Shown here: piece after piece, positions 1-13,516 of the stretch
How the letters are laid out: each line of letters begins with the position of its first letter
Position numbering within the stretch: position 1 is the stretch's first letter
DNA from: Liolophura sinensis
Taxonomy: Eukaryota > Mollusca > Polyplacophora > Chitonida > Chitonidae
Length of the DNA stretch: 64,000 nt
Direction: 5' to 3'
Assembly (NCBI RefSeq): GCF_032854445.1
Contig: NC_088300.1
Location: forward strand, 26,703,608-26,767,607
Position numbers and translations under genes: made by a program
The notes under the pieces: model-generated
The model's database searches: none
What the model was told of the DNA's origin: nothing
What the model saw: the letters and a program-made list of their open reading frames with translations, nothing else

Positions 1-3000
1 ATATCCTCCGTGAATTAGTACTCTCTGACCACTCAGAGCACAAGATGCATGCCAGCTGGAAAGAGATTAGGTCAAAGCTTTCTCAATAGTTGAATTATGT
101 GAATGTTTTTTAGTATAAAGAAACATTACATTCTTATAATAAATACATGTATATAATAATAAATTAATACAAAAAAAAATAAATGTATATAAAAATACAT
201 GGAATGTTTCACAATTTTTACAATGTGAAACCGTTTACATTTATGTGGTGATGCCTCCATTCAATTAATATCACTGAACCGATGTACGATCCTCTCCGAG
301 CCTAAAGCAGTATACAATACATGTGGACGTTTATTTAAATGTTTCACTTATTATAGGATTGCAGTCAGATTCATGGTTGCCTGAAATGAACCACTGTCCT
401 TTTGACAATCCCCTTGACTTCAAACTGTAGTCAATCCAGCTATCGCTACATTCCAGACTCTGACTGCAACCTTAATGCTCAGAGGTGAAAGGCAGGGGCA
501 AGAGCAACATTTTATTTATTTATTTGAGGCTCCTGATACATTCTGCTGCGTTGGTGTGCTAACCCCCTTGGCCACGTGGCCGCAACAGCATTTTAGTCCA
601 AGTAGCCAGCAACCACACATTCAAGACAGATTTTTTTCTTTATATATCCATTTGATTGGTGTTTTGCTAACCCAATCCACCACAGAGACCAGAGGAAGAT
701 TTTTTTGTTTTTTGTTAGTCGTATGTGGATTCAGTAAAACTTTTCACTGAAACACAAAAGAGATGGACCTATCCTGGGGTTAAAGTTTTGTGAAGTAGGT
801 ATGACAGTCACACTGGTAAGTACAAAGGAACCAGACAAACAAAACACTTCAATAATTAACTGATGACATAAACTCTGCACACAGTGAGAGAATTGGTCAA
901 ATATGTACACAAATATTGCTTACCTCCTGGGTTTTGGGGCTTTCCCTACTATTTTTGGTTGACTCCAGTCCAATAATGCTGCAAACACAACACTTTCACA
1001 GTAACACTTTATCAGTCTAAACAGAAAGATTCAAAGATTACGGCTTCTGCTGCTTTTGTCATAAATTCAAACACCTTTCATTTAACCAATTCACTCAAGC
1101 AAGTAACAACAGGAATCAGAGTAGCAATTTGTTTTCTCAACTTTACCGGTTTTATAGCATATTTCTTTTATATTCTCTACTGCTGTACACAGATCTAGAG
1201 ATCCCAGCTACACACTATCCTGTACAGCCTTCATAATAAGTGTCCAAGACCACATAAACTTCAACAACAGCATTTACGCCTATTATATTTTTTCGTGGCT
1301 AAAGTATACATCATGAAATATTATTAATATTATAAATTAAATTTAACTCACTCATATCAAGAATGAATGTGTCACTGTAACAGACAGGTGCATCCCACCC
1401 CCCAAATACCACCAGCTGGTCTCCAATCAGGGTGGCTGAGTGACTGAAATATAACACGTGGTTACAAGTAAATCAACAAGATATTACCACAGTACTGTCA
1501 CTCTGTTACTTTAATAAAGGTTTCCCATGAATATTTCAGATATTTTAAGAGCATAACTGCCAAAAGTGGTTAATTTACATTTTTTTTACACCCATTTATG
1601 TTAAAATAACAGCATATCCCAACATGCCTTTTAAAATAATACATAATACATTGTTTCAAGAATAATGATAATGCTATTACCTGGCATCCTTTCTGCAAGA
1701 CTATTAAATAAAAGTTAAGTGATTCAAAATGTGCTTAATGAGAATGACACAAAAACCCAATGTATCTGCAGTTCCTACCCTGATCTGGCCAGTGGCTTGT
1801 CCCCAGTAACAATAGGGGAGTACCAATTCTCCATGACGGGACTGAAGATGTGCAGCTCATCACTGCAGCCATCAGGCTGAGGGTTAGGGCGCGGGTACAC
1901 CCCTCCAAATATCCACAGCTCATGTCGGTATAGAGTTGTGGTGTGGTATGCACGGGTCGGGGCCTTCCCGTTAACCTGAAACATGCAGTGAGGAGGGGAT
2001 GAAGAAATCTCACTTGTACAGAACGCAGGGTTTATATACATTAAAGATTTCAAATATCCAGGCTTTTCAAGGTTGAAAATTCATATTTTCCAGGCTACTT
2101 GGAATAAATATTCTGCAGGTACAAAAGTTTTAAGCAATGTAAAATGACCTAGCTAGTTGTCAGTTTCAAGGCTTATTTATGGCGGAGAAAAGTTACTTTC
2201 AATTGCCATATTTTTCAAGATTTTCACATGCCAATATGAAGCCAGATTACATTATATCTGCATTGACAAGCTTTTAAAACACAGAACCAGTTTCATACAG
2301 CCCTTTTTATCTGGATTGTCTTAGATGCACATTGTGTAAAAAGGAAAGGCAACTGTTTCCTTTTGCATTTAATTAGTGTTTCCATGATGTACGCAGTATT
2401 TTTCTCTTCATTCCCACAAGTAACACACATATTTTCACCCACATTGGGCGTTTCCTTCTATTTCTTTGACGTACAATCATATTTTCTACATCTTTGGCGT
2501 ATATGCAAATTAAACCGCTTAAAAGTCCTTGAGCTTATACCTTCATTGGACAAATTTTATGATTTGATTCACTGAATTTCCCAACTCATGATGATGATTA
2601 TGATCTCCTGATTCACCTTCATTAGCTGCCATTTCCAGTTGTCCAGGTCCAGTGTGTAAATGTCACGAAACCACTTCAGGTTTTTGGACCCTCCATACAC
2701 ATAAATACATCTGACCATGGGGTCAAATGTTGCTGTGTGACCCATACGCAGTTCTGGATTCTGACATTCAGCTTCAGTTTTGATCGGTTTCCAACGACGT
2801 GTTTCTGAAAAAATTACACTGGAATTGCATACATAATGAAATATTCAATGGTTGTTGTTTAATGCCACATTCAATGTGTGTTTATCTTTGCGTTAGTATA
2901 GTTTTATGGTTGAAAGAAAACCAGGTAAACCATCAACCTTTAGCATGTTACTCACATGTGACTTACAAGTCATTTTATTCAAAGCCATTAATTAACCCAT

Positions 3001-6000
3001 ACCTCATGACCCTTGTAGTTAAGAGTTTTCCACCTTACTCACAGCTAAATGCACATCACACCCCCAGAAATGATTCATAAGGATATGCATGTACAGCCTT
3101 TCAAATGAAAATACAAATTTTCTATCTTTCTTTTTCTTTCCATAGAGAAACAAATCCTATCAAACATTACTTAACTACTCAAAGAAAATATTGTGGACAA
3201 AGAATCTTAAAAACGGCTATACACTGTACCTTGAAATGTATCTAAAATATTTTTTGCAGATATATTACTCATTTTGCCTGATTCTGATCCGTCTTAGGAA
3301 ACCATCTTTTGAGGTTTGTTTGGGGGATAGGGGAACATTTTTACATCAAACACAGTGTTTTGACAGATCAACTATCAGATGACTATAAGTAAATATCACC
3401 TTATAGTTACTGTACCTGTATTCAGACTCCAGACAGAATCTTTACTGAGCTGGTGTTTGTCTCCTTGCCCACCAATCAACACAGCCTGTTTTCCATCGAC
3501 GACACACATTGTGTGACCCCAGCGTCGTGACGGGCCTGGTAGTACTGAAGAACACACATCAACAGATAAACATCAACATCATTATCTCCTGCATACTATG
3601 GTGGGTTTACGAGTACACGTGTATGTCTTATTTTCACTCAATTCTCAAGTTTAAAACCAATTAATACATCACGTACAAAGACTAAAATGAGACATGAAAA
3701 CTGTAGGGCCTATCCACTGCATTCAAAAATGTTTCCACTGTAAAAAAAAAATATAAAAATAAAAAATTTACATGTACAGACACACCAACAAGATAAGCTC
3801 ACCTCTGCTAGTGACATCTTTGCACACAGACCACCTCAAACTGTTCCCTTCACTTGTGTTGTCGTTCTTCTCAGCATTTTGTTCTTCCAAGATTTTATTT
3901 TTCTTCGGGGTGCGTGACTCACCCCTCAATGCTCTCATTCGTGTGGCTATTTTGCCTTTACGAGGTGTAGGTCCTTTCGGAGTCCTTTCCCCATTACTCT
4001 GCTTTGCTTTCTTCTTGCCTGGCTTCTGTTTGCTTATTGGAGTGCTAATAGTTAATAGCTGCAAGTGATGAGTGAAAATAATTCTTCAATATACACGAGG
4101 AAACACGTTTGTTTAATTATGATTTATTTATTTCTTTGATTGCTGTTAATGTCATGCTCAAGAAGTTTGCACTTACAATGGCAGGCAGCTTCATAGGTGG
4201 CAGAAATTAAAGTTCCCGGTGTAAACCGCCGCCCTTTGACCAATTACTGATGGACTTTCCCAGATGTTACATACAAATATGCACACAATTTTGGTCGAAG
4301 AGAACAGATCTTTAACAAATGCTAGACTGTGCAAAGAGACAAATGAGCGTACTTGGCCGCTTTAGTACCAAGATCCCACGAAAACTGAGGTGAACAGAAA
4401 CTACAATTACTTGTTTGATGAAAATAAGCATATGCACAGTGACAACATACATTACCATATATGTTTTTTTATGATTTTTGGGCAGGTTACTGACTGGAAT
4501 TTCACCCATTAAAATAGCAGCCACAACTGTAATCGTGTAAATAACACGATACAATCAAGACAGCTTTGAAAATGGACCTACATTCTGCGGAGTATTTTCC
4601 AGTTCTTCTTGCAAGTTATCTGCCTTGCGTTTCCCTGCTCTGTATGTCTGTGAGATTCTATTCGATGAAGCATTGCCCATGACCTGTTTGACTTGACCCT
4701 CCAGCAAAACTTCACCTTCACAGCTGTTCTTCAGCAACTCTGGCAAAGTATCATCACATTTCTTACGCTCCCACACAACATTTCTGCAAGAAAACACACA
4801 AAAATTTAACAGCTGCTTTGTGGCCTAATGGTTAGAGCATCTGCTTCGAAGTTTTGAGACGAGGGATGAAACCCAGGTTGGGTCATACCAAAGAAATAGT
4901 ACATGTACTTGTTGTTGCCTCGCTTGGTGCTCAGCACTGAAAGGTTACAACAAGGAAATAGGACTGGTTTGGCAGTATAATGTGACTGGGCTAGGTGTCA
5001 GGTCGGGTGTCTTCAGCATGATACTTCAGTGGTGGCGGTAGCACTTAAGCGACATGGACTTGCCCGGTTGCTACAAGAAGACACAGTATATGTGCACACT
5101 AGTGACTCCTTGATATCAGATGACTGAAAATTTGCTAAGTACAATGTAAAACCTCAAACATATATACATATACATACATCCAAAAATTTAATATTAAGAG
5201 GACAATCTTAACTCAGTATCTCAGCAGTCTCACTGCACATAAAAGTGAACAAGAGTATTAAATAATGGCTTATTTATTTCAGTGCATTTAGGGTTGCAGA
5301 ACGTACAGTGTACATGTGAATATCCCATGCGATGACAGGCAGGTTTAAGAAGCAAGCTGGTTAAAGGCAAAAATCACCACAATTCAATGATCAGATAACG
5401 ACAAATCTTCAGATGTACAGCGGCAGCGAAACAAACAGTTGGAGGACTCATCAGATGCTTTCTTTTTTTTTACAGTGAGTACATGTATACTAATAGTCTG
5501 GTCACCAGAAACATCTTCTTACCTAACAGCTTTGGTGACTGTGCCCAATTTGAATTGCACGCCCTCATACCAGAACTGGAGATCAACCACATGGTCATCT
5601 GGAAAATCTGTCACTTCACCCACAGTGAACACATTGATTTGATCTGGTAAAGGCAGAGCAATGTGATGACCAAAGTGGTGGCCCTCATTACTCCTAGAAA
5701 GAGAAAAAAAAATCAAAGCCTGAAAATTCAAAAGTTAACCGTTACAAATGATGTCAAATGCTCTTCAGTATGAGTAAAGTAAACTGCTGCTGTTGACTTT
5801 GGGCAAGATCCACAGTTCTGAAATGGTGAAAGCAGTCAATGGCACTGACTGCCAGCAGATACCGTAACAAATTAATTTTGTGAATTTTGTTAAGTGATAT
5901 TACATGCCCCCACTTTTCCTTTCTTATTTGGTATTCACTTAAGGTCAATCATCGTTTATATACTTTTCTTGCCAGAAATCTGCGGCCTCAGGTACTTATG

Positions 6001-7211
6001 TCTCCTGCAAAAGTACATACTTTCACTGATATGCGTGGTCCCACCTTTAACCCTTAGTAGCCTGCGAGCTTTGAAGATCTTTGTCCCACATGAAAGAGAA
6101 ACCAACGGTTAATGGCAACACTGGCAAATGTAAATGATGTTGCTTCCTTTTTGTGGGAAGTTCCCATTCATGAAGCTCCATTTGTCCCAATGAATCCCGC
6201 GGTCATTTTGAAGCCTACCACTGCTTCAAACAATGTTTCACTGACAGACTGTTAGCTACTAAGAAATGAAGGTGGGGCTTCCAAAATTGTAGCACCCATA
6301 ATTATGCAGGTCTTTACTTTTGACAGGCAGGCAGAACTCAGAAAGTACAGGTACTTTAAGAAAATAAATATACAGGAAATATGAATCATAATATGTACAT
6401 CAAATATCAGGGCAGAGGTGGAGGGATTTAAACCTAAGAAAGAGCAAAACCTTGCATCTCTTCTAGTAGTATACAAAGTCTGATTCATTGGTGGGCACAG
6501 TGTGCTGTCAACACTTTCTGATGTTACCCTGGCATGACTGACTGCTCAGATTGTTACATATAAAAAATTTATATTACATATAAATAAAATTTCTTTTGAG
6601 AATCCTTCACCTGTTTTATCCTTTGACCCCAAATCAGTACATTATATTTGTGAAAGCGAAGCTGGGAAGAATGAAACAGATCTCAGATCTAGGGTACTCC
6701 ATGAGGCTATGTTTATGCAGAAACATACATTAGCCCTAGGGCTTGTATGTAAACATGGATTACAGACAACCACATCATACAGCTGACAACAGGAGTACGT
6801 TGAGGACAACACACTGAGACCGAGCAGAGCAGGGTAAGTCAGTACTTGCATATAGAGCTATGTTTCTACATGAACATAGCCCCACAGGGCTAAGATCCAG
6901 GCGATATCAGATTCATCTGCGGGAAAAGTAAAGCTTAATTAAGTCACCGTTTAATCACGTGGCATAGGAAGATAAAGATGTACTTTTCACAATGAATACG
7001 TGAGAAAAACGCATCAAAGACAAACAATGACACCATCCCCAACTTTATTTTACTCCAACCAAATCCTGGTTTTTCCTCTATAAACTTCGAGGAAAGACTC
7101 ACTGTAATGTTATGTTGTTGTTTTCCATACATAGTGCAAATCGACTTACCTAATCATTTCAACTGGGTCTGTATGAATTCCAGCAACGCAATAAAACTTT
7201 ATCTTTTCCAT
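1..7211 (-). CDS. Kelch-repeat protein, 5' ten exons (3' end outside window)
   Basis: Ten minus-strand coding exons join without a phase error: 7211-7150, 5693-5523, 4783-4582, 4058-3803, 3544-3416, 2804-2617, 1975-1779, 1443-1352, 978-924 and 55-1 (continuing off the edge). Each internal boundary has an AG acceptor and GT donor. They encode at least 469 residues. The start is the ATG at 7211, the only in-frame ATG in the first exon, with G at +4. The first ~80 residues are a conserved-looking globular segment I do not recognise. A Lys/Arg-rich low-complexity linker follows (exon 4). Then come at least five Kelch blades, each with an R-x-x-H-[ST] or similar entry and a double-glycine strand (LIGGQG, VYGGS, IFGGVY, VFGGWD, IHGGY). 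Kelch propellers bind partner proteins; no BTB or F-box is visible so far. The paralogue name is uncertain. The Kelch assignment is firm; the function is not. Confidence 0.88.
4799..5191 (+). mobile_element. tRNA-derived SINE, family B, with 11-bp TSD
   Basis: The body at about 4810-5180 has a tRNA-like head: A box near 4823 (TGGCCTAATGG) and a B-box-like GGGATGAAACCC near 4862. It continues into a conserved body (GGTGCTCAGCACTGA, GATACTTCAGTG) shared with the copy at 17.4-17.7 kb, and ends in a (TACATA)-like tail. The perfect duplication CAAAAATTTAA flanks it at 4799-4809 and 5181-5191. It lies in intron 2 of the Kelch gene, opposite in orientation to that gene. Confidence 0.85.
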
Positions 7212-7331
7212 TTTCTCTAATGTTTTCGTCAACCACCATTCAAGTATAACATTAAAGCGCCACAGCTCTGGGGCGGAATTCAATAACGCAACAACACAAT
7301 GTCTTGCTCCCTTCTGGCGCCGCAACACTTG

Positions 7332-7341
7332 AAAATGGCGG
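7332..7341 (-). promoter_or_regulatory. YY1-like element upstream of the Kelch gene start
   Basis: The plus strand reads AAAATGGCGG, which on the gene's strand is CCGCCATTTT, the vertebrate YY1 core. It lies about 120 nt upstream of the Kelch ATG (7211), a common place for YY1 sites near or just downstream of transcription starts. No TATA box is obvious. Motif presence is seen; function is inferred. Confidence 0.35.
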
Positions 7342-7346
7342 GGCAA

Positions 7347-10300
7347 ACAGAATAGTCTAAATCACCTTAGGTAAGTCGGGTATTAAATTACTACGACAGC
7401 CCTTCCCAATTCGCGGGATCTCATGATAGTAAAAACTCGACGGTGGTATTTGTAGCTATTGTATGAACAACTGATTAGTGTGCTTCTTTTCTTTTCTTTT
7501 ATCCATGGTGTATGAATTTCAATCATAACCCTCTTGTCATAAGTGGACTCACCCATACAAACTGCTCACAGTGGACAATTATTGCAACGTAGTCCTCGCT
7601 TCACGATCAGGGGCCCCGCCGCATAAAGAGCCCATGCAAAACACATGCATGAAGTGTACACACTTAATTCTTGAACACTGCAACAAAAGTAGGCCAATCC
7701 ATTTTACATAAACTATTGGGTGACCAAAAAAAGAAACACATGGGTTAATTGTCACGTGATAAATCTACCTTAATTGAAAGTACGATCTGTTTAATTTTAC
7801 TAGTCATTCTCAGCTATGATTACACGTGGAGAAATAAGTAACAGGAGCTTGAATTCAGCTAGGGCATATCGTGGGCTTCATCGTGACGGTATTACAGTAC
7901 TACCTAGGCTAAACAGAGATATTCTAACTTATAAATAAGCCAAACTAAAGCTAATTATAGTATACGTATGGACATGTGCACACAAGCTATGGCAGTAATA
8001 TCATGCACGATATGTCGATAACTATACATTGCTGGGGGTGTGGGGGTGGGGGTGTTTGTAGGGAGCATACATTTCATTTTCGGTCAGATGATTTCAGATT
8101 TTTGTAGGTATTATACTCTACATCTCTGGAATTGTAGATCTATATCTATATATGTGCATGTTTAATGGTCAGACACTTCGAAGGGCGTGATGGTTTTTAT
8201 TCCATAAAGTCACACTTTTTTTCTGTTTTCTTTTCTTTATATCGATAGTATGGTCTGGAACCTGCCTTTAACTTCACGACCTCCCTTTTGCGTCCCCTTT
8301 GTTTGTATAGACCTATATATAGTATGCCTATACCATCGAATGAATTAGATCTATATAGGCCTGCCATGTACATGTATTTGCGTAATATCATATGGCATGT
8401 CTGTGAGCGTGACGGAATTACATTGAGTGTGCAAATTGGCCCCATTTGAAAACGTAAATCGTGAATTTGTTTCTTTTTCAGGACAGTATAGTTACGTCTT
8501 CCTTCATGTAGGCTTATAATTTGATCTTCTTGCTGAAGGTATGCACCAAAAAATCTGACAGAAATCGAAACATTTTCAGTGATGTAGATAAACACAAACA
8601 TACACGTATTTGTGAGGGATGTAAAATTGGGACAATTAGAAGCTACTTTAATTTCTCGGAATTTATGCACCCTGCAGGACACAAATGCTCGTTCATCTCA
8701 ACATCCGATGCCGGGGTGTCCACCATGGGCCACTGTATATGTTTAGTTTTTGGGGAGAGAATATATAGCCCGTATAAGCTGATATTTCCACAAACAGGAC
8801 AGTAATACCTGACCATACGGTTTATTAAACATTTATTTTATTACACCTGGATCGTAATTAACAGCGGTAACATAAACATGCCTGACTGAATTGCGTTTCA
8901 GTCAGCTCAACTTTCAAGTATAAGTATATCGACGATCGTCAATATTTCACTAGTTAAGAGCAACCAGGCACCTGTAGGCCTAATTCAATTTAAGGTTGTC
9001 ACGCAGGTGTCACACTGTAGAAGGAGAGTGTATTTACGTATATTTACAACAGTTCCCGGCATATGCACACATGATGTTGAGTTGCCGTGTACAAATACAC
9101 TTGTGTAGAGCATGCCCGTGTCCTATACTTCCATACGTTCGACTAAGCCTAATTTGTAGTATCGGAACTGAAATGATAGGATTGTCAATACCTTAATCGA
9201 TATAGAATTAAAGAATCACGTGTACAATATACATGCAGGTATTAAATTCAGACTGGTTACAAGGGACGCTGGTGTTTGTAAATAGTTGTGTGTAATAATT
9301 CCGATACATAATTGAAATGAAATAGCGATACTTCCAATGTTGCGTATATATACATGAGTGTGTATTTCTACATTTGAAATATCAATAGCTCTAGGCAATT
9401 TAATACCGAATGAACACTCTATCCACAATAAAATAATTATATGTGCTTATTAATTATTGTGTAATAGGCCGATCGTAGATTTTAAATCCTTCAGTTAAAG
9501 TATTTTTTAATGAAAGGCAAACTGCTTAACTGTAAGTATAAGGGTATATATAACGTTAGGTTTCAATCAGTTGACGACAAGAGTGGTGACTTTTTATCGT
9601 CTTTCCCTTCCTTTCCGTTATTTATTTGCTTATTTATTTGTCATATTAGTTTGTGGGGCGGTGGCGACAATAAGGCATGTACACGCATATGCATGTATGC
9701 AAGTCGTCTCTAGTACATGTGTTTTGGATCTTGATTTCCAATGTTAAATAGACCGAGAACATGTCATGAATGCATTTAAATATATACTCGCCATACAATT
9801 CGATGAATGTACATTGTATGCATTGGTGGCCTGTATAACTATGCGTAAACGTTTATAGCTATATATTAGGGGCATCGAGAGTACTACATTAAACACCAGT
9901 CAAATAAATGAACATACATAAGGAGATCGAAGAATTTCCCCATGAACCAGCCATGCAGACACATACTGATATCTTTGTGAAATAATCTGTGGGTGATACA
10001 TTAGGACAGTTTGAGTTTGACACAGATTATAGATTTCACTTCAAGGATTCTCTTTTCATATAACACTGAAAAGACGCCAGACTCGTCCATTTACCCGGGT
10101 TATCATATAACCAACAATACATAATATGTCAGTCTGTATGGATGGAAAGTTTCTTTTGGAGATAACTTTGGAATGTGAAGTTTAATTTTTTTTCTTTATA
10201 TTAAAAATATTTTACTCCAGTAATTAGGCTATCGCACATAAAGGTTGACTATTCACGGCCTAAATGTATTCCGTTGCCCAAATTTTTTTCACAAGCTGTA

Positions 10301-11611
10301 TACGTATGAAAGAAATAAATCTAGATTACTTCGAACAGGTTACAGTGGGTATATATAGTTTAACGTTTTGACCCTTGGAGTTCTTTGAAAATGTCAATAA
10401 AGAGTGGCTTAAGAAAAGCTATCCTATGGTATAAATGTGTGTTTGAATATGTGACAAGTACTTGATGTCAACGATTTTCCAGACAGATATAGGCCTAGTT
10501 TTCGATGAATAACCAAATGAAAAATCTGGCAAAATGCCGGACTTGTTTTCATATGTGTCTATATGGATGCCAGATGTTTACTATTTTCGAACTTTCATTC
10601 GTTCTCCGGCTATAAATGGATTCAATATATAGTCCTATATGGCCACAAACCAAGACCGGGTTGATTCAAACCGATTTGACCTGATGACCTGTTGTCTTTG
10701 TTACTCTAGCATTTGATTCGCTAGCAAACTGTGGCGGGCTTAGTCACGTGGTGCAGATAAATGTGCGAAGATTGACTAATTATACCTGTGTACATGTAGA
10801 TCAGTACATGCTATTGTACCTTCACCTGGCTTGTATATAAATAACAGACGTTACCGATCTTAAAGCACAAAGATCTTCCAAAGAAACTGGACACCACATT
10901 TCAGTACTGGGTATAACCGTTCTCCATCCCGCACGCAAGTCTGAACGACGCGAATCATATTATACAGCCTTGGCGGTGCATATTACAAGGTAAAAGAAAG
11001 ACAGCCTGCAAGCCTGTAGGCTAGCTACAGCTGGCAAAGGTGAGCTACTATTGGGTTTCCATAGCTTCTATTTATATGGGCTGGGAGATACCACACGGCT
11101 GTGATAAAGGCCCGTGCAAGACTCTACAAACCCTCATCCTTGGATACGCGTGCATGCAGACGGCATATATCTGAGGAAAGATTTGGTGGGGAACCATACA
11201 GGCTCAGGAGCGACGGGAACAGGTCGGTAGTATCCCTATCTTCAAAGTTAGCCGTTATCACATCGGCAGAACAGACAGCATATGTAACTTGAATTTTTAC
11301 CGAAACGGTAAGCAGGTATATCCGTATCTGTTTGCTGAGAAGTGCAATATATATTTTCGCTAATGAAGTAAACGACGTATTTATATATGTGGAAAGACAA
11401 AATTCTGTACTGTGCTGGATTCTGACGGCATAAGCGTCAACGAATTCACAACCAGTTTCGTCTTACATACAGTATACCATATATCTGGTGAATTTGGTCC
11501 TGGATTCTACACGGGTTCTTAATTCTGTGTGATATATAGTGTGACCGACATCATATTTGCTTGTGGACACATTAATATTGACTATTTCCGACACCTGAGG
11601 TGTTACACATA
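7347..11611. other. Intergenic spacer, no supported gene
   Basis: AT-rich sequence between the divergently arranged Kelch and RING genes. Reading frames here are short or start at non-ATG codons and show no recognisable domain. A GGGGGTGTGGGGGTGGGGGTG-like stretch occurs near 8034-8055. No repeat family was recognised. Any 5' untranslated exon of the RING gene could lie here unseen. Confidence 0.5.
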
Positions 11612-12565
11612 ATGGGGTACAGTGTACATAGATTTGTTGGATCAATTGACCCCAACTTGTTCTGCGGTATCTGCAGTTCTGTGCTAGAAGAAGCGGTTTT
11701 GACGCCGTGTGGTCATAGTTTCTGTCAGCTTTGCTTGGACACGTGGTTGAATTCCTCCGTGACCAGTACCTGTCCCGAATGCCGTAGTGCGATAGACCAT
11801 GTGGCCGTGAAACCAGTTCTGGCATTGCGGAATCTTATAAATGGCTTCGACATCGAGTGTGACAACAACGAACGAGGCTGTAAGTCCATTGTCAAACTTG
11901 ACAGGCTGAAGAAACATCTGGAAACATGCTGTTATCAATTGGTTCAGTGTGCTGGATGCGGGGAGTCCGTGAACAGAGTCGACCTGCCTACCCATCAAGT
12001 GGAGTGCCAAGCCATCGCCGCGGCCATTTTAGATGAGGATACCGATCAGAGCCTCTCCCATGGATCCGCTGCCCAGGGACTGAGGACTACTGAGATATCC
12101 GACTTGCTTTGCCGAGTAGCCTCGTTGGAATTCCAGCTGAAATGCCTTAGACGCCAGCTTCAAATTGCGGAATCCAAAAACAGACTGTTGGACCGAGAGT
12201 ACAAAAAGACTAGAGACGCGTTGAAGGAACAGAGAAGGGAAATTCACTCTCTGCAGCTATCTGATTTTGACTCCGTGTATGACTGCGGCAACACACCGGC
12301 CAGCATCGCTAAACTCTCACTTCTCATTTCTAAGTACCTCCTTAGGAAGCCACTCCACGTGGACAGAGATCGCGTATTCAGCTGTTGCAGGCGATGCTAC
12401 GAACAGTATTCGCGTTGTGGTGATGAATACGAACATGATGTGCATATGCTTATCGCTACAGCTTATGCCAGCAACTGGTTCGACAATGACCAGAGACTTA
12501 GCTTTCATTGCTGGCTGCAAAGCATCGCCCGTTATCGTCAGTTTACCCATAACCTATCTATTTAA
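11612..12565 (+). CDS. RING plus TRAF/SIAH-type zinc-finger E3 ubiquitin ligase, single exon
   Basis: This intronless frame encodes 317 residues from the ATG at 11612; an in-frame TGA at 11579 closes it upstream. A C3HC4 RING occupies residues 18-57, with C18, C21, C33, H35, C38, C41, C54 and C57 all present. Zinc fingers of TRAF/SIAH type follow: C83/C90/H102/C106 and C113/C116/H128/C132. A charged, probably coiled-coil segment spans about 155-215. The last ~100 residues contain several cysteines but no domain I recognise. The architecture resembles the N-terminal half of NRDP1 (RNF41) and PDZRN3, which recruit E2 enzymes to ubiquitinate bound substrates, but PDZ domains are absent. E3 activity is a family inference; the substrate is unknown. 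Lineage-specific single-exon RING genes are common in molluscs. Confidence 0.88.
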   Translation: MGYSVHRFVGSIDPNLFCGICSSVLEEAVLTPCGHSFCQLCLDTWLNSSVTSTCPECRSAIDHVAVKPVLALRNLINGFDIECDNNERGCKSIVKLDRLKKHLETCCYQLVQCAGCGESVNRVDLPTHQVECQAIAAAILDEDTDQSLSHGSAAQGLRTTEISDLLCRVASLEFQLKCLRRQLQIAESKNRLLDREYKKTRDALKEQRREIHSLQLSDFDSVYDCGNTPASIAKLSLLISKYLLRKPLHVDRDRVFSCCRRCYEQYSRCGDEYEHDVHMLIATAYASNWFDNDQRLSFHCWLQSIARYRQFTHNLSI

Positions 12566-13516
12566 TGTCTATGTGAATGCTTGAAGTAACTGTGGAATAC
12601 TCACTGATCGTATATTCACTGTATATTCAATGATTGCGTTAATTCAACGTGACCGCCCACGTGAAAACTAGCACGATATTATATATACAAGTTTTTTCTT
12701 TCATTTCATATACAATGAAAGACAGTTGGATTCGTATATCGAATATACATAATACGCACTAACTTATATTTTGACTGATCTTATGTTTTGTGCTGAATGA
12801 TTTGTAGTCAACGAAAACTGGAAGGCGATTAAACACCAATAAGGTATATATCATATAAAACTAGGTCAGCTCAATACGCCACGAGAAAGTAATTGCAGTT
12901 GCAAACATAGAGTACTATATATGCCTTTGGCTAGATTGCTCAGAAATTGCTTATAACGAATAAGTCATTATAAGGACCTATACTTATAGGCCGTAGAAAT
13001 CAAGGAGATATCGGGAAGCACTATAACAGATGCAGTTGAGGGGATTACACAAAATGCTTTCACATGCAACCCTGTACCAATATGCAGAAATTGCCTGTAT
13101 ACGTACGTCATTACGATTTACTGATAATTGGAGCTGATTAAATCGGGCAATTGCTCTGATGTCTGCACGCATTGATATATTGCATTCCGTGCGAAGAAAG
13201 AGAAAAAACTGTGTTGGTCCAGTCCTTTTAATGTCGTCTGCTCACGATTCAAGATGGCCGGGTTTGTACATTAGTATCCAAGCCTGAACGCACAGAAAGT
13301 CATCAAATGTATATACACGAATGGAAAAAATGTATTTATCTTGCCATGTTAAATGAAGGAATCAATGACATGGCAGCTATATATAGTTGAGACAATCATG
13401 TAGGTGATGAGATGTATGCCTAGTAATTGTACATATGCAGTTGTCATAACCTTTTGTAAGTCTGTAACACTGCCATCGGAAATTTTTCGCTTGACTTTAT
13501 TTAATATGACAAAAAT
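12566..13516. other. Intergenic, no gene seen
   Basis: AT-rich sequence downstream of the RING gene. An ATTAAA at about 12828-12833 could serve as its polyadenylation signal. Nothing else is recognised. Confidence 0.4.

Noticed and set aside
4812-4875. tRNA-like sequence with A and B boxes
   Set aside because: Stems do not pair as a tRNA and it is the head of a SINE with a clear target-site duplication.
8197-8682. 161-codon minus-strand frame
   Set aside because: Begins at TTG, is AT-driven in composition and has no recognisable motif.
11463-12010. Antisense open frames over the RING gene
   Set aside because: They overlap an intact C3HC4 RING and TRAF-type zinc-finger frame on the other strand and show no domain themselves.
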